Assembly: GCA_045539595.1 (NCBI GenBank)
Contig: JAZQFQ010000084.1
Span: 26,442 to 90,441 of the forward strand
Direction of reading: 5' to 3'
Origin: SIG701 sp045539595
GTDB lineage: Bacteria > Bacillota > Clostridia > Oscillospirales > CAG-272
Length of the DNA stretch: 64,000 nucleotides
In this document: piece by piece, positions 51,068 to 60,414 of the stretch
Numbering within the stretch: the first letter of the stretch is position 1
Layout: every line of letters begins with the position of its first letter
The notes under the pieces: generated by a model
What the model was told of the DNA's origin: nothing
Seen by the model: only the letters and a program-made list of their open reading frames with translations
The model's database searches: none
Translations under genes and position numbers: made by a program

Positions 51068-51628
51068 TTATTGTGCATCACTTCCGCCGCGGCGGAGCAG
51101 GCTTTCGATTTCTTTCAATTTGCCCTCGCGGGTGGCGGGGGAAGTCCCATCGGCGGGAGCGGTCTTTTCCGTGCCGGGGCGAAGCAGATTCTCAATCTCG
51201 CGGACCTTGTCCGCAGATGCGCTCTGCACATCGGAAATGGAAAGCTGTTCCGTACGGCGGGGGGATTTGGCCGCTTTTGTCGTCGGGGCAGGTGTTTCCT
51301 CCTCGGCCTTTGGCTCCTCTGCCTTTTCCGCGGGAGCGGCGGCACGCAGCTGTTCCGCCTCCTCTTTCAGGCGGCGGATATTGGCTTCGTAGAGGGAAAT
51401 CTGAGCTTCCAGATTCTTGATTTTTTTGTCGGCCTTGGTTTTCTCAGAGTAGAAATCCAGCGCGCACAGAATGGCGGCATCCAGCTTGGAGCAGCGCTTG
51501 TTTTTCACCGTCATATCCCGGATCAGAGAATCCAGCTGTGCGACTGTGGACGCAACAAAATCCTCCGGCTCATCCGACAGGATTGTGAGTTGAATATCGG
51601 CGATTTCAATGTTGTAACGTTCTTTCAT
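51068..51628 (-). CDS. zapA: ZapA-like cell division protein
   Basis: A 186-residue protein. The N-terminal 100 residues are ZapA-like: KERYNIEIADIQLTILSDEPEDFVAS, then long helices ending in a coiled coil (KIKNLEAQISLYEANIRRLKEEAEQL). The C-terminal half is an Ala/Pro/Lys-rich, probably disordered extension, absent in short ZapA proteins. ZapA bundles FtsZ. ATG 51628 is chosen for GGGAGA upstream; an in-frame ATG at 51658 has none. It opens the long minus-strand cell-envelope block. Confidence 0.82.
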   Translation of the reverse strand: MKERYNIEIADIQLTILSDEPEDFVASTVAQLDSLIRDMTVKNKRCSKLDAAILCALDFYSEKTKADKKIKNLEAQISLYEANIRRLKEEAEQLRAAAPAEKAEEPKAEEETPAPTTKAAKSPRRTEQLSISDVQSASADKVREIENLLRPGTEKTAPADGTSPATREGKLKEIESLLRRGGSDAQ

Positions 51629-51809
51629 AACGTTTTCTCCCATTCTGTACTCAGTCAATTTTCCGCATGCACTTGATTTATTGACAAAAGATATGTATAA
51701 TTATGTGTATTCTACACTTCGCATAAAAGTATACAGTATAATTATAATCGATTGCGGCGGAGAAAGAAATACATTTTTCGAAATTTTTTGTGAAATCGGG
51801 TGCTTTTTG
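51629..51809. other. AT-rich divergent promoter region
   Basis: Between zapA and proB. TTGACA at 51681-51686 and TATAAT-like boxes at 51695-51700 and 51738-51748 are present, but no pair has the right spacing, so I do not assign start sites. Confidence 0.4.
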
Positions 51810-52616
51810 ATGACAAATATGGAATATTCGGTGAAACATAAACGGATCGTCGTGAAAATCGGCACATCCACTCTGACCTATGCCACGGGCAAGCTGAATA
51901 TCCGCCGGATCGAAACGCTGGTGCGGGTCTTGTCCGATATGCGGAACGCCGGTCTGGAGGTGGTGCTGGTGTCCTCCGGTGCGGTGTCGGCAGGCACCAG
52001 CCGTCTGGGGCTGGAGATCACCAAGCGGACCATCGAGGAGAAGCAGGCCCTGGCCGCGGTGGGACAGTGCGAGATCATGCGTCTGTACGAGCGTTTGTTT
52101 GCTACATATGGCCACACCGTGGGCCAGATTCTCATCACCAAGGACGTGGTGGATAACGAAAACCGCTTCGCTCTGGCCAAATCCACCTTCGCCCGCCTCA
52201 TCGATTTCGGATGTATCCCGATCGTCAACGAAAACGACTCCGTTTCCTTTGAGGGAATCAAATTCGGCGGAAACGATACGCTGTCCGCCTATGTTGCCAT
52301 CATTTGCGAGGCGGATCTGCTCATCAACCTCAGCGATATCGACGGTCTGTACGACAGCGATCCCCGCAAAAACAAAAATGCCCGCCTCATTGAGCACGTG
52401 GCGGAGATCGACGACTCCATTCTGGCCTGCGCCGGCGGCGTGGGCTCCGATCGGGGTACGGGCGGTATGCTGACCAAACTGAAAGCGGCGCAGATCGCCA
52501 CCGCTGCAGGCATTCCCATGCAGATCCTCAACGGACGGGATCCCCGGGTTCTGCATCGGGTGATCGAGGGCGAGCATGTGGGCACCTATTTTGCCGCAAA
52601 GGGGGAGAACGCATAA
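51810..52616 (+). CDS. proB: Glutamate 5-kinase
   Basis: A 268-residue kinase of the short ProB type, without a PUA domain. It has VVKIGTSTLTY at the start, LVSSGAVSAGTSRLGL, IVNENDSVSFEGIKFGGNDTLSA and GTGGMLTKLKAAQ. It phosphorylates glutamate in the first step of proline synthesis. ATG 51810 has only a weak ribosome site; ATG 51819 is an alternative. Its stop shares one base with the proA start. Confidence 0.95.
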   Translation: MTNMEYSVKHKRIVVKIGTSTLTYATGKLNIRRIETLVRVLSDMRNAGLEVVLVSSGAVSAGTSRLGLEITKRTIEEKQALAAVGQCEIMRLYERLFATYGHTVGQILITKDVVDNENRFALAKSTFARLIDFGCIPIVNENDSVSFEGIKFGGNDTLSAYVAIICEADLLINLSDIDGLYDSDPRKNKNARLIEHVAEIDDSILACAGGVGSDRGTGGMLTKLKAAQIATAAGIPMQILNGRDPRVLHRVIEGEHVGTYFAAKGENA

Positions 52617-53872
52617 TGGAAAATGCTGTATTTAATGAAGTCTACGATCTGTGCATGCGGGCGAAAGCCCATTCCGCCACTCTGGCGAGAGCGCGTACCG
52701 AGGTGAAGAATCAAGCACTCTGCACTTTTGCGCGTCTTTTGCGGGAGAATGTCGATGAAATCCTCGCCGCCAACGAAAATGATCTGGCGAACGCCAAGGA
52801 AAACGGTGTGAAGGATACCATGCTGGACCGCCTTCGCCTGACCGAAGCCCGCATCGAGGGCATGGCCAAAGGAGCGGAGGATATCGCCCGTCTGGACGAT
52901 CCCGTGGGCAAGGGCGACTGCTGGACACGCCCCAACGGATTGACTATCCGCCGTGTGCGTGTGCCAATGGGTGTGGTGGGCGTGATTTTTGAAGCTCGCC
53001 CCAATGTGGCCGCCGATGTGGCCGCTTTGTGCATCAAGAGCGGCAACGCCGTGGTGCTCCGCGGCGGCAAGGAAGCCATACAGTCCAACCGCGCCATTGT
53101 GGCATTGGCACGCCGTGCCTTGGCAGAATCCAGATTGGCGGCGGAAGCCGTCCAGTTGATTGAAAACACCACCCGCGCCTCCTCCGAGGCGCTGATGCAG
53201 ATGCGGGGACTGATCGACGTCCTCGTGCCCCGCGGCGGCAAGGGATTGATCCGCGCCGTGGTGGATAATGCCCGGGTGCCCGTGATCGAAACCGGCGCCG
53301 GCAACTGTCATCTGTATATCCATGCGGATGCGGATCTGAGTATGGCGTTGGAGATCGCCGTCAACGCGAAAATCTCCCGTCCCTCCGTGTGCAACGCCTG
53401 CGAGACGATTTTGGTAAACGCGGCGGTTGCGGAAAAATTCCTTCCCATGCTGAAGGAAGCCATGGACGCCCATCATTGCGAGATTCGCGGATGTGAGCGC
53501 ACAAGAGAGATCCTGCCCGATGTCACCCCCGCCACCGAGGAGGATTGGGATACGGAGTACAACGATCTCATCCTGGCGGTGAGAGTTGTCGATACGCTGG
53601 ATGAGGCACGGATTCACATCAACCGCTACGGCACGGGACACAGCGAAACCATCGTGACGAACGATCTCTCTGCCGCAGAATATTTCCAGTCTGCCGTAGA
53701 CGCGGCGGCGGTGTACGTCAACGCCTCCACTCGCTTTACCGACGGCGGTGAGTTCGGATTCGGTGCGGAATTGGGCATCTCCACCCAGAAGCTTCACGCC
53801 CGGGGCCCCATGGGCCTGACGGCATTGACTACGGAAAAATACCTCATAAACGGCAACGGCCAGGTAAGGTAA
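52616..53872 (+). CDS. proA: Gamma-glutamyl phosphate reductase
   Basis: A 418-residue NADPH-dependent reductase, second step of proline synthesis. Family motifs are VPMGVVGVIFEARPNV, SGNAVVLRGGKEA, VPVIETGAGNCHLYI, and the catalytic Cys in ISRPSVCNACETIL. GTGHSETIVT and GGEFGFGAELGISTQKLHARGPMGL complete it. It is directly coupled to proB. Confidence 0.97.
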   Translation: MENAVFNEVYDLCMRAKAHSATLARARTEVKNQALCTFARLLRENVDEILAANENDLANAKENGVKDTMLDRLRLTEARIEGMAKGAEDIARLDDPVGKGDCWTRPNGLTIRRVRVPMGVVGVIFEARPNVAADVAALCIKSGNAVVLRGGKEAIQSNRAIVALARRALAESRLAAEAVQLIENTTRASSEALMQMRGLIDVLVPRGGKGLIRAVVDNARVPVIETGAGNCHLYIHADADLSMALEIAVNAKISRPSVCNACETILVNAAVAEKFLPMLKEAMDAHHCEIRGCERTREILPDVTPATEEDWDTEYNDLILAVRVVDTLDEARIHINRYGTGHSETIVTNDLSAAEYFQSAVDAAAVYVNASTRFTDGGEFGFGAELGISTQKLHARGPMGLTALTTEKYLINGNGQVR

Positions 53873-53880
53873 TGAAATCA

Positions 53881-53909
53881 AAAAACTCCCCGAGAGGGGA
53901 GTTTTTTAG
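53881..53909. terminator. Bidirectional intrinsic terminator
   Basis: A perfect 11-bp stem (53881-53891 with 53896-53906) and GAGA loop, with A and T runs at the ends. It closes proBA and the convergent GDPD gene. Confidence 0.9.
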
Positions 53910-53917
53910 TTGTGCTT

Positions 53918-54739
53918 TTACTTCAGCATTTCTTTCACATTCTCCGCGATGTATGCGTCAAAATCGCCTCGGCAGGCGTCGTATTCCTGCCGCGCGCGGA
54001 TCGTCCATGCCACGGTGGCGGCACCCAACTTGCGGCACAGCCAAACGGGGAAGGATCGGCCGTACACATGCCGTGCGGCGATGAAATCCGGCCGGGCGAG
54101 GAAGTTCAAGAGGAGATTCTGCAGAATGAGTCCCAACGCCCCCCGATTCTCGCCGTCCCGCTTGAATTTCGTGACCAGTACGCCCCGCATGACGTGGGGC
54201 GCCAGCTTTCCGTACCGGGCTACCAGCAGGGGATTGAAGGATTCCACGCAGTAGCGTCCGCCGTAATTCTCCAGAATCGGCATGGCCGCACCGCACAGCG
54301 AGGTGTCGGTGTTCTCACCTTTCAGTTCCACCACAAGGGGAACCCGATCGGCCACCAGATCCAGCACTTCTTTTAAGGTGGGGATGGTTTCACCCGTGTC
54401 AAGCAGGGACAACTCCCGCACTTCCGCCAGGGTCAGATCGGTGATCCGACGGGGATCGCCGCACATGCGCTGCAGGGTGGCATCGTGGAAGACCACCACT
54501 TCGCCGTCGGCGGTACGGTGGATGTCCAATTCGATTCCCACACCCAGGCGGATCGCGCCCTGAAAAGCGGGCAGGGAGTTCTCGGGGATGCGTTCGTTGT
54601 CAAACACGCCCCGATGGGCATAAATCTGCCCGAGAAAGGCGCGGTATTTCTTTTTCGCGCCCACACGGGGGAAGATCATAAACAAATACAGCAGAATGAG
54701 GGCGGCCAGTATACCGCCGATGATCCAAAGAATTTCCAT
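53918..54739 (-). CDS. Glycerophosphodiester phosphodiesterase
   Basis: A 273-residue GDPD-family protein with an N-terminal membrane helix (about residues 3-23). Catalytic motifs: AHRGVFDNERIPENSL (His-Arg), GIELDIHRTADGEVVVFHD (E, D and H), and VVELKG. It hydrolyses glycerophosphodiesters, giving glycerol phosphate. It starts one base into the stop of the MFS gene, so both are co-translated. The anchor suggests action at the membrane surface. Confidence 0.93.
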   Translation of the reverse strand: MEILWIIGGILAALILLYLFMIFPRVGAKKKYRAFLGQIYAHRGVFDNERIPENSLPAFQGAIRLGVGIELDIHRTADGEVVVFHDATLQRMCGDPRRITDLTLAEVRELSLLDTGETIPTLKEVLDLVADRVPLVVELKGENTDTSLCGAAMPILENYGGRYCVESFNPLLVARYGKLAPHVMRGVLVTKFKRDGENRGALGLILQNLLLNFLARPDFIAARHVYGRSFPVWLCRKLGAATVAWTIRARQEYDACRGDFDAYIAENVKEMLK

Positions 54740-56013
54740 CAATCGTCACTGTCCAGATATTCGATGGCGGATTTCTTTGCCAGGGGCTTTGCGTCACCGT
54801 GGCGCACCTGCCACATGGTGAACAGGGCGAGTCCGGAGAAGATCACCGCATAGGGGAAGAGGATACGGTAGCCGAACAGATCGATCAGCACGCCGGAGAG
54901 GATGGGGGTCGCGATCTGTGCCGCCATGGAGAAGGTGTAATAAATGCCGGTGTAACGGCCTACGTCGGCTCCGGTGGACATTTCTACCACCATAGGATAG
55001 GAATTTACGTTGATGGATGCCCAGCCGATACCGATCACCGCCATGACCGCGTAGATCACGGGGGAGTAGGAGGTGAGGAAGAATCCGGCCAGATAGGCGG
55101 CGGTCATGATGGCTACGCCGAAGAGAATCACTTTCTTCCGTCCCAGTTTGGAGGAAATGATGCCCACGGGGATGTAGCTGGCGGTGGCCACCACCGTGGC
55201 TACCAGCATCATGTTCGCACCGGTGGATTCGGATATGTTCCAGATTTCCAGGACGTAGCGGGAGTAGGCGCTGGACAGGGCGTTGTAAGCGATGTACCAC
55301 AGGGCCACGGAGATCAGAATAAAGATCAGACTGCGGCGCACATCGGGTGCCAGCTTTGCGCCGGCGGTGCCGTTTTTCTCATCCTCTTTGGGCATGGCAT
55401 CGGCCAGCTTCCGCTCCCGGACGGTGAGAACAAGAACCAGGGCGGAGACGGCCATAAAGGCGGCCATGATGGCGAATACGGTAAAATAACTGCCGTCCTT
55501 GGTGCCTGTTTCCACATTCACCTTGGGAAGGAGTTTTATGATCAGTAAAGCAAAAATACCGCCCACCGTGCCCATCAGATTGATGACCGCATTGGCAGAG
55601 GAACGCAGCGGCTTCGGCGTCAGATCGGGCATCAGTGCCACGGCCGGGGAACGGTAGGTGGACATGGCGATGAGCAGAAGCCCCAAGGCAATAACGAACA
55701 GGGGAAGATTGACGGTGTTATCGGCTACGGGAATGACCAGCATCAGCACAGCCGCCAGCGCGGTGCCCACCAGAATGAAGGGGGTGCGGCGGCCAAGGCG
55801 TGTGTTGATCCGGTCGGATAAAGAGCCGAACAGGGGCAAAAGAAACAGGGCCAGCACGTTATCCGCGGCCAGAACTACGCCCGACAGGCTTTCCGGAAAA
55901 TGAAAGGTGTATTTCAGAATGAGGGGGACTACATAATCATACAACTGCCAGAATCCGCAGATGGACATAAAGGCCAGACCAATAAAAAAGGTGCGCTTGT
56001 AATTCAGTTTCAT
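54739..56013 (-). CDS. MFS transporter (SLC45/GPH-like)
   Basis: A 424-residue transporter with twelve helices. The loop PLFGSLSDRINTRLGRRTPFILVG is typical for the SLC45/sugar:cation part of the major facilitator superfamily, with a second-half copy SSKLGRKKVILFG. It may carry sugars or glycosides; no proof. It has its own consensus promoter and is coupled to the downstream GDPD gene. Confidence 0.88.
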   Translation of the reverse strand: MKLNYKRTFFIGLAFMSICGFWQLYDYVVPLILKYTFHFPESLSGVVLAADNVLALFLLPLFGSLSDRINTRLGRRTPFILVGTALAAVLMLVIPVADNTVNLPLFVIALGLLLIAMSTYRSPAVALMPDLTPKPLRSSANAVINLMGTVGGIFALLIIKLLPKVNVETGTKDGSYFTVFAIMAAFMAVSALVLVLTVRERKLADAMPKEDEKNGTAGAKLAPDVRRSLIFILISVALWYIAYNALSSAYSRYVLEIWNISESTGANMMLVATVVATASYIPVGIISSKLGRKKVILFGVAIMTAAYLAGFFLTSYSPVIYAVMAVIGIGWASINVNSYPMVVEMSTGADVGRYTGIYYTFSMAAQIATPILSGVLIDLFGYRILFPYAVIFSGLALFTMWQVRHGDAKPLAKKSAIEYLDSDD

Positions 56014-56062
56014 ATCCGTTTCTCATTTCTGTTTTATGATCCCGGGAGAGATATCTACGGTC

Positions 56063-56091
56063 ATTATATCATGGGGGCTCTGTCTTGTCAA
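56063..56091 (-). promoter_or_regulatory. Promoter of the MFS-GDPD operon
   Basis: Read on the minus strand: TTGACA (56091-56086), 17-base spacer, TATAAT (56068-56063), a perfect consensus. Confidence 0.85.
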
Positions 56092-56123
56092 GCAAGGGGG
56101 CGGCACGGATTTGCCTCCGGCGG

Positions 56124-56152
56124 TTGACAGATTTCCCATTGTTCGGTACAAT
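56124..56152 (+). promoter_or_regulatory. Promoter of the acyltransferase gene
   Basis: TTGACA (56124-56129), 17-base spacer, TACAAT (56147-56152), 34 bases before the start codon. Confidence 0.8.
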
Positions 56153-56186
56153 ATACATATCGAAATCAACATAATAGAGGGATTGT

Positions 56187-57230
56187 ATGAAAGAACGTTC
56201 TCCCGGTTTGGATCTGGTACGGACGCTGGCGGTATTGTGCGTGCTGGTCACCCATGCCATCGCCTATACGGGCGTAATGGATGTCTCCCCCGCCTCGCCT
56301 GTGTGGTGTGTATATCTGGTGCTGCGGTTTGCCGCCATGGCGGGTGTGCCGCTGTTCCTTCTTCTGAGCGGGTATCTGTGCTGTGAAAAGCGGCTCAGCC
56401 ACACCTATTACGGCGGCGGAATCTCCGTGGTTTTGTCCTATGTGCTGATTGCCGCCGCGGTGGTTATCCTCTGCACCGTGTCGGGTTTGCAGAAGTACAC
56501 CGTGTGGGACGGCATCAGCGGGATTCTGAACTTCACCGCCCACGGCTACGCCTGGTATGTGGAGATGTATCTGGGGCTGTTTCTTTTGATCCCCTTTCTG
56601 AATCTGATATTTGAGGGACTGCAAACGGGGCGCAATCGGTTGATTCTGATCATCACGCTGGCCATCCTTACCCTGCTGCCGCCTACCCTGGAGAGCTTCC
56701 GCGTGGGCGGTGTGAGTCTGGATATCACCGCCGATTACTGGCGTGCCGTCTATCCTTTGACGTACTACTTCATCGGAGCCTATCTGCGCAAGCATCCGCC
56801 GAAATTGTCCCGCCTTGTGCGTATCGGACTTGCAGTTTTGGCCACCGTCCTGCCGTGCTTGCTGTGCTATATATACACCGTCCGGGACGGGGCGTATGCC
56901 TGGTACATGATGAACGGATTTGCGTCCGTGACCGCCGCCATGACGGGCGTTGCCTATTTCCTTCTGCTGTACGATTGGCCGGTGCGCACGGGATTTTTGC
57001 GGGGCGTCGCGAAGGAAATCTCTGTTTGCTCCTTTGAGATGTATTTGTTTTCCTACATCACCGATCAGGGCATGCTCCGCGTGCTGGATCATCTGGGCAT
57101 AGCCCGCCATAGTGCACGTCTTGTCCTTCTGGTGATGGGATCCTTGATCGCGGCCTATGCCGCATCCCGTGTGCTGCGGCTGATCACCGTGCCGCTGGTG
57201 AAGTGGATCCGCGGGAAGTGCCGCATCTGA
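56187..57230 (+). CDS. Acyltransferase 3 family membrane protein
   Basis: A 347-residue integral membrane acyltransferase with about ten helices. It opens with GLDLVRTLAVLCVLVTHA (the conserved H in the first helices) and has PLFLLLSGYL, HGYAWYVEMYLGLFLLIP. Members O-acetylate or succinylate surface polysaccharides. No glycan gene is next to it, so the acceptor is unknown. Single-gene transcript with strong promoter and terminator. Confidence 0.88.
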   Translation: MKERSPGLDLVRTLAVLCVLVTHAIAYTGVMDVSPASPVWCVYLVLRFAAMAGVPLFLLLSGYLCCEKRLSHTYYGGGISVVLSYVLIAAAVVILCTVSGLQKYTVWDGISGILNFTAHGYAWYVEMYLGLFLLIPFLNLIFEGLQTGRNRLILIITLAILTLLPPTLESFRVGGVSLDITADYWRAVYPLTYYFIGAYLRKHPPKLSRLVRIGLAVLATVLPCLLCYIYTVRDGAYAWYMMNGFASVTAAMTGVAYFLLLYDWPVRTGFLRGVAKEISVCSFEMYLFSYITDQGMLRVLDHLGIARHSARLVLLVMGSLIAAYAASRVLRLITVPLVKWIRGKCRI

Positions 57231-57234
57231 CAAA

Positions 57235-57269
57235 AAAGCAGTGCGAAGGCTTGTCCTTCGCACTGCTTT
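57235..57269. terminator. Bidirectional intrinsic terminator
   Basis: A perfect 15-bp stem (57235-57249 with 57255-57269), CTTGT loop, A-rich on one side and TCGTT on the other. Confidence 0.82.
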
Positions 57270-57271
57270 CG

Positions 57272-58060
57272 TTATTGTACCAATTCCATATACGCTCCGT
57301 TTACGCCCGGGGCGGTGTGGGTGTTGTATTCCATATCATTGATGGAAAGGTTGCCTGCGGCCTCACCGTACACGGTGATCACATCACCGGGGAGGAAATT
57401 CCGGCTGTTTTCCCGCCGGCAGTCCCGGATGAGAAAACGGATCTGGGTGTTGTTCGGATCCTGACAGACATAATAGACGGTGTATTTTCCGCCATTGTAG
57501 TGGGCATAGACGTCCGTGATCTTCTGGACTACTTCCACTGTAAAGGAAACATACGTATCCGTATATACATCCGCACCGCGGTACAACTCCTCGGGGGAGA
57601 TCGCCCCGCAGGTGTCCATATATTCCTCCCGGGAAAGGGAGGTGTTCACCGGCTTTTCCCACTGGGCCGCCAGGAAGGACACCACATTACTGATGCCGAA
57701 GCTGGATAAGAACAGATACACACCGGCTGCTACTCCTACGGCGATCTTGATGCCTTTTTTGTGGGGACTGGTGACCAGCAGAATGATGCCCACCAGGGGG
57801 AACAGAAACAGCATCAGAACGATAAACCACCAGCGGTGAAACCAATCGATGAAGATCACCCGGCCGTTTGTGGAGGAGGTTTGTTTCTTTTTGGGTATCT
57901 CCGGCGGCTTCCGTCGGCCTGCCCGCATTTCCTCCGGGCAGAGCTTTCCGCACAAGGGACACCGCTCACCGGCGAAGAAGCATTCGCAGTCCGGGCACTT
58001 GTTCAAATCCGGGTGGTCCATATTGCTGTTGTAGTCACGGGTGTCTGCTTTGCGTCCCAT
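57272..58060 (-). CDS. Zinc-ribbon membrane protein with OB-like domain
   Basis: A 262-residue protein. A zinc ribbon at about residues 22-41 (CPDCECFFAGERCPLCG) is followed by a basic linker, two membrane helices (about 78-97 and 105-128), and an outer domain (about 150-262). That domain has YTDTYVSFTVEVVQKITDVYA and FLPGDVITVYGEA, in the style of tRNA_anti-like OB folds. No function is assigned. AAAGGAG precedes the ATG. It lies 18 bases after the YhaN-like gene on the same strand, so it is probably the last gene of that operon. Confidence 0.68.
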   Translation of the reverse strand: MGRKADTRDYNSNMDHPDLNKCPDCECFFAGERCPLCGKLCPEEMRAGRRKPPEIPKKKQTSSTNGRVIFIDWFHRWWFIVLMLFLFPLVGIILLVTSPHKKGIKIAVGVAAGVYLFLSSFGISNVVSFLAAQWEKPVNTSLSREEYMDTCGAISPEELYRGADVYTDTYVSFTVEVVQKITDVYAHYNGGKYTVYYVCQDPNNTQIRFLIRDCRRENSRNFLPGDVITVYGEAAGNLSINDMEYNTHTAPGVNGAYMELVQ

Positions 58061-58078
58061 GGAAGTCTCCTTTCGTTC

Positions 58079-60406
58079 TTACAGCCGAATCACGTTGGCG
58101 CCGCCGTTGTTTTCGGCCAATTCCGCTTCCACCCGGCGGCAGGTGAGCAGAATGCTCTGGGCACCCTCGTCTCCCGATGCGTTCAGCATCCGGAGAACCC
58201 GCGCCAGACGGGTTTCATCCACTCGGGCGAAACTCTCGTCGTAGATCAGCGGCGGCTGGGTGTCGCCGAATAAAGCACCGCTCAACGCCCGCCGCAGGCT
58301 GATGTATGCGATATCTTTTGTCCCCTCGGAGAGGTATTCCACCCCGCGGGTCATGCCGTTTCGGGTGAAGGTCATGGCCAGACCGTGATCCACGCCGATG
58401 GCGTCAAAGGCACCGCCGCTGATGCGGTTGGCCGATGCACAGGCCTGGGCGACTACCTTGGGCAGAACGCCGGCCCGCATGGTATCCGAGGCTCTCTGCA
58501 GCGTTTCCATGGCCAGGCAATAGGCTTCGTGGCGCATGGTCAACGTATCGATCTGTTCATCCAATTCCGCCAGACGGCTGGCCAATTCCGTGGGAGATGT
58601 GCTTACCGCACGGGATGCGGCCACACGGGTTTCCAGGGAGTGGCATTGCTCCTCCGCCTCGCGGAGTGCGGACTGCAACTCCTTCAGGAATCTCTTTGCC
58701 TCCTCCAGCTTATCTCCATCCAGCCCGGATGCGATCTTGCCCTCCGGTGTGCGGAGATTCTCCGCAAAGATGCGGCGGACTTCCTCTTCATTTTCGCCTG
58801 CCAGCTGCTCCTGCAGTACGGAGATGCGCCCCGCCAGCTTATCGATGGCGCGCTGCATTTCTTCCCGCTCGGCGCAGATGTCCTCCGCCTGCTTGACGGT
58901 CAAAGCCAGTGCCTCCTTGGCACCATCGGCATACTCGTCCTCCTTTTCCTCATCCGGCACACGGATGTCGGTGAGCACACGCCCGGCCAGCGCATATGCC
59001 TCCTTGGCTTCGTTGTGGCGGGCAAGGATCAGATCGGACAGGGCTTTTTGCATCTGTTTGGATTCATTTGCGAGGGAGTCCAGATCCCCCTTGACGCCGA
59101 TCACGTCGGTGATGGCATCGGGCAGGGAAGGCACATCCGGTGCATCCCATTCCTGCAGAAGATCGCCCAGCACGGCGGACGCCCGTCCGCGGATGACGAA
59201 GCACAACACGGACAGCACAGCCAGAAGAGCGGCCGCGGCAATGGGCACGGGATACAGTGAAACCTCGTAGGAGTACAGCATCCATCCGCCCAGACCGGCC
59301 AGAATGGCCAGCACCAGAATGGTGATGCCCATGGCCAGCGTCAGACGCATACGTCCTACCAGAGAATCCGCCAGGGTGGTGGCGGCACGGATTTCGGTTT
59401 GCGCCCGCTCATGCTTTTCGCTGGCGGAGGTGTGCTTGCCCCGCAAAACGCTCTCCGCGTTCTGCATTTGGGCCAGCATGGAGGACTGCTCGGCGATCCG
59501 CGCCGCGGATTCCTTGGCACGGGCCACAAAGGCGCGATCCACCCCGTCCCGGTTCCGATTGGCCAGCTCCTGCTGCATGGCTTTCAGCTTTTGCGTACCG
59601 GCAATAACGGTGTCAAACCGACGCCGCACCAGATTGATTTCTCCGTAGGAGCAGATCAGCGTCTGGCGGCGGATTTTTTCTTTGAGTGCATCGCATTTCG
59701 CCTGGGCGTCCGTGAGGGAGTTCTCCTCTCCCAACAGGGAACCAAGCTGTTCCTGGGCCGACCGCAGCCGGGCGGCAACCGCACTGCGCTCCTCTTTGCA
59801 GGCGTGGAGTTCACCGCCGCCGCCGTTTTTGTGCAGAATCTGCTTGCGGGCGGTATCCAGCCGATCCATGGCTTTTTTGGTACTGATATTTTCATTGGCG
59901 GTGAAAAGCAGATTTTCGATGGAGGTGAGAATGCTTTCTCCGCTGGGGCGCGCGCCGTCGATCTGGCGCACGAACACGGTGTTCATGAAGATGGCCTCGG
60001 GTACGTGGAAGATCACCTCGCCCGGCACCTCACCCCGATGGACGGGAGTACCCAGGGCGGTGTCGATGATGCGCACGGTTTCCCGTACGGTTTCCCGCTG
60101 TCTGGTGCCATCATCGGACACGGAGGCGGCCAGATGCCGCTCAATGCGGAATTCGCCCTCCTCCCCGGAGACGATCATGGTGCCGGCGGCACAGCCCGTG
60201 TCCCAGTTCACATAGCGGCGCCGCTCCGATAAATCCCCGCCGGTGGATTTTCCCGACAGACCGTAGAGCATGAATTTGATGAACATGGCCAGGGCGCTTT
60301 TGCCGGATTCGTTGGCACCTTCGATGATATTCAATCCGTCCGACAATTCTACCTCACGGTCGCGAAGCACGCCGAAGGATTCAATTTTCAGATGTTTTAT
60401 GTACAT
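58079..60406 (-). CDS. YhaN-like SMC/Rad50-type ATPase
   Basis: A 775-residue AAA ATPase. The Walker A GANESGKS is at residues 30-37, then long coiled coils (about 180-360 and 440-680). Two hydrophobic segments lie in the middle (about 352-405: TLAMGITILVLAILAGLGGW and a second). The signature LSEGTKDIAYISLRRAL and Walker B PPLIYDESFARVD are near the end. This is the YhaN type, the partner of an SbcD-like nuclease, which is encoded just upstream (8 bases). Roles in DNA end processing are likely but unproven. Confidence 0.88.
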   Translation of the reverse strand: MYIKHLKIESFGVLRDREVELSDGLNIIEGANESGKSALAMFIKFMLYGLSGKSTGGDLSERRRYVNWDTGCAAGTMIVSGEEGEFRIERHLAASVSDDGTRQRETVRETVRIIDTALGTPVHRGEVPGEVIFHVPEAIFMNTVFVRQIDGARPSGESILTSIENLLFTANENISTKKAMDRLDTARKQILHKNGGGGELHACKEERSAVAARLRSAQEQLGSLLGEENSLTDAQAKCDALKEKIRRQTLICSYGEINLVRRRFDTVIAGTQKLKAMQQELANRNRDGVDRAFVARAKESAARIAEQSSMLAQMQNAESVLRGKHTSASEKHERAQTEIRAATTLADSLVGRMRLTLAMGITILVLAILAGLGGWMLYSYEVSLYPVPIAAAALLAVLSVLCFVIRGRASAVLGDLLQEWDAPDVPSLPDAITDVIGVKGDLDSLANESKQMQKALSDLILARHNEAKEAYALAGRVLTDIRVPDEEKEDEYADGAKEALALTVKQAEDICAEREEMQRAIDKLAGRISVLQEQLAGENEEEVRRIFAENLRTPEGKIASGLDGDKLEEAKRFLKELQSALREAEEQCHSLETRVAASRAVSTSPTELASRLAELDEQIDTLTMRHEAYCLAMETLQRASDTMRAGVLPKVVAQACASANRISGGAFDAIGVDHGLAMTFTRNGMTRGVEYLSEGTKDIAYISLRRALSGALFGDTQPPLIYDESFARVDETRLARVLRMLNASGDEGAQSILLTCRRVEAELAENNGGANVIRL

Positions 60407-60414
60407 GATTCACC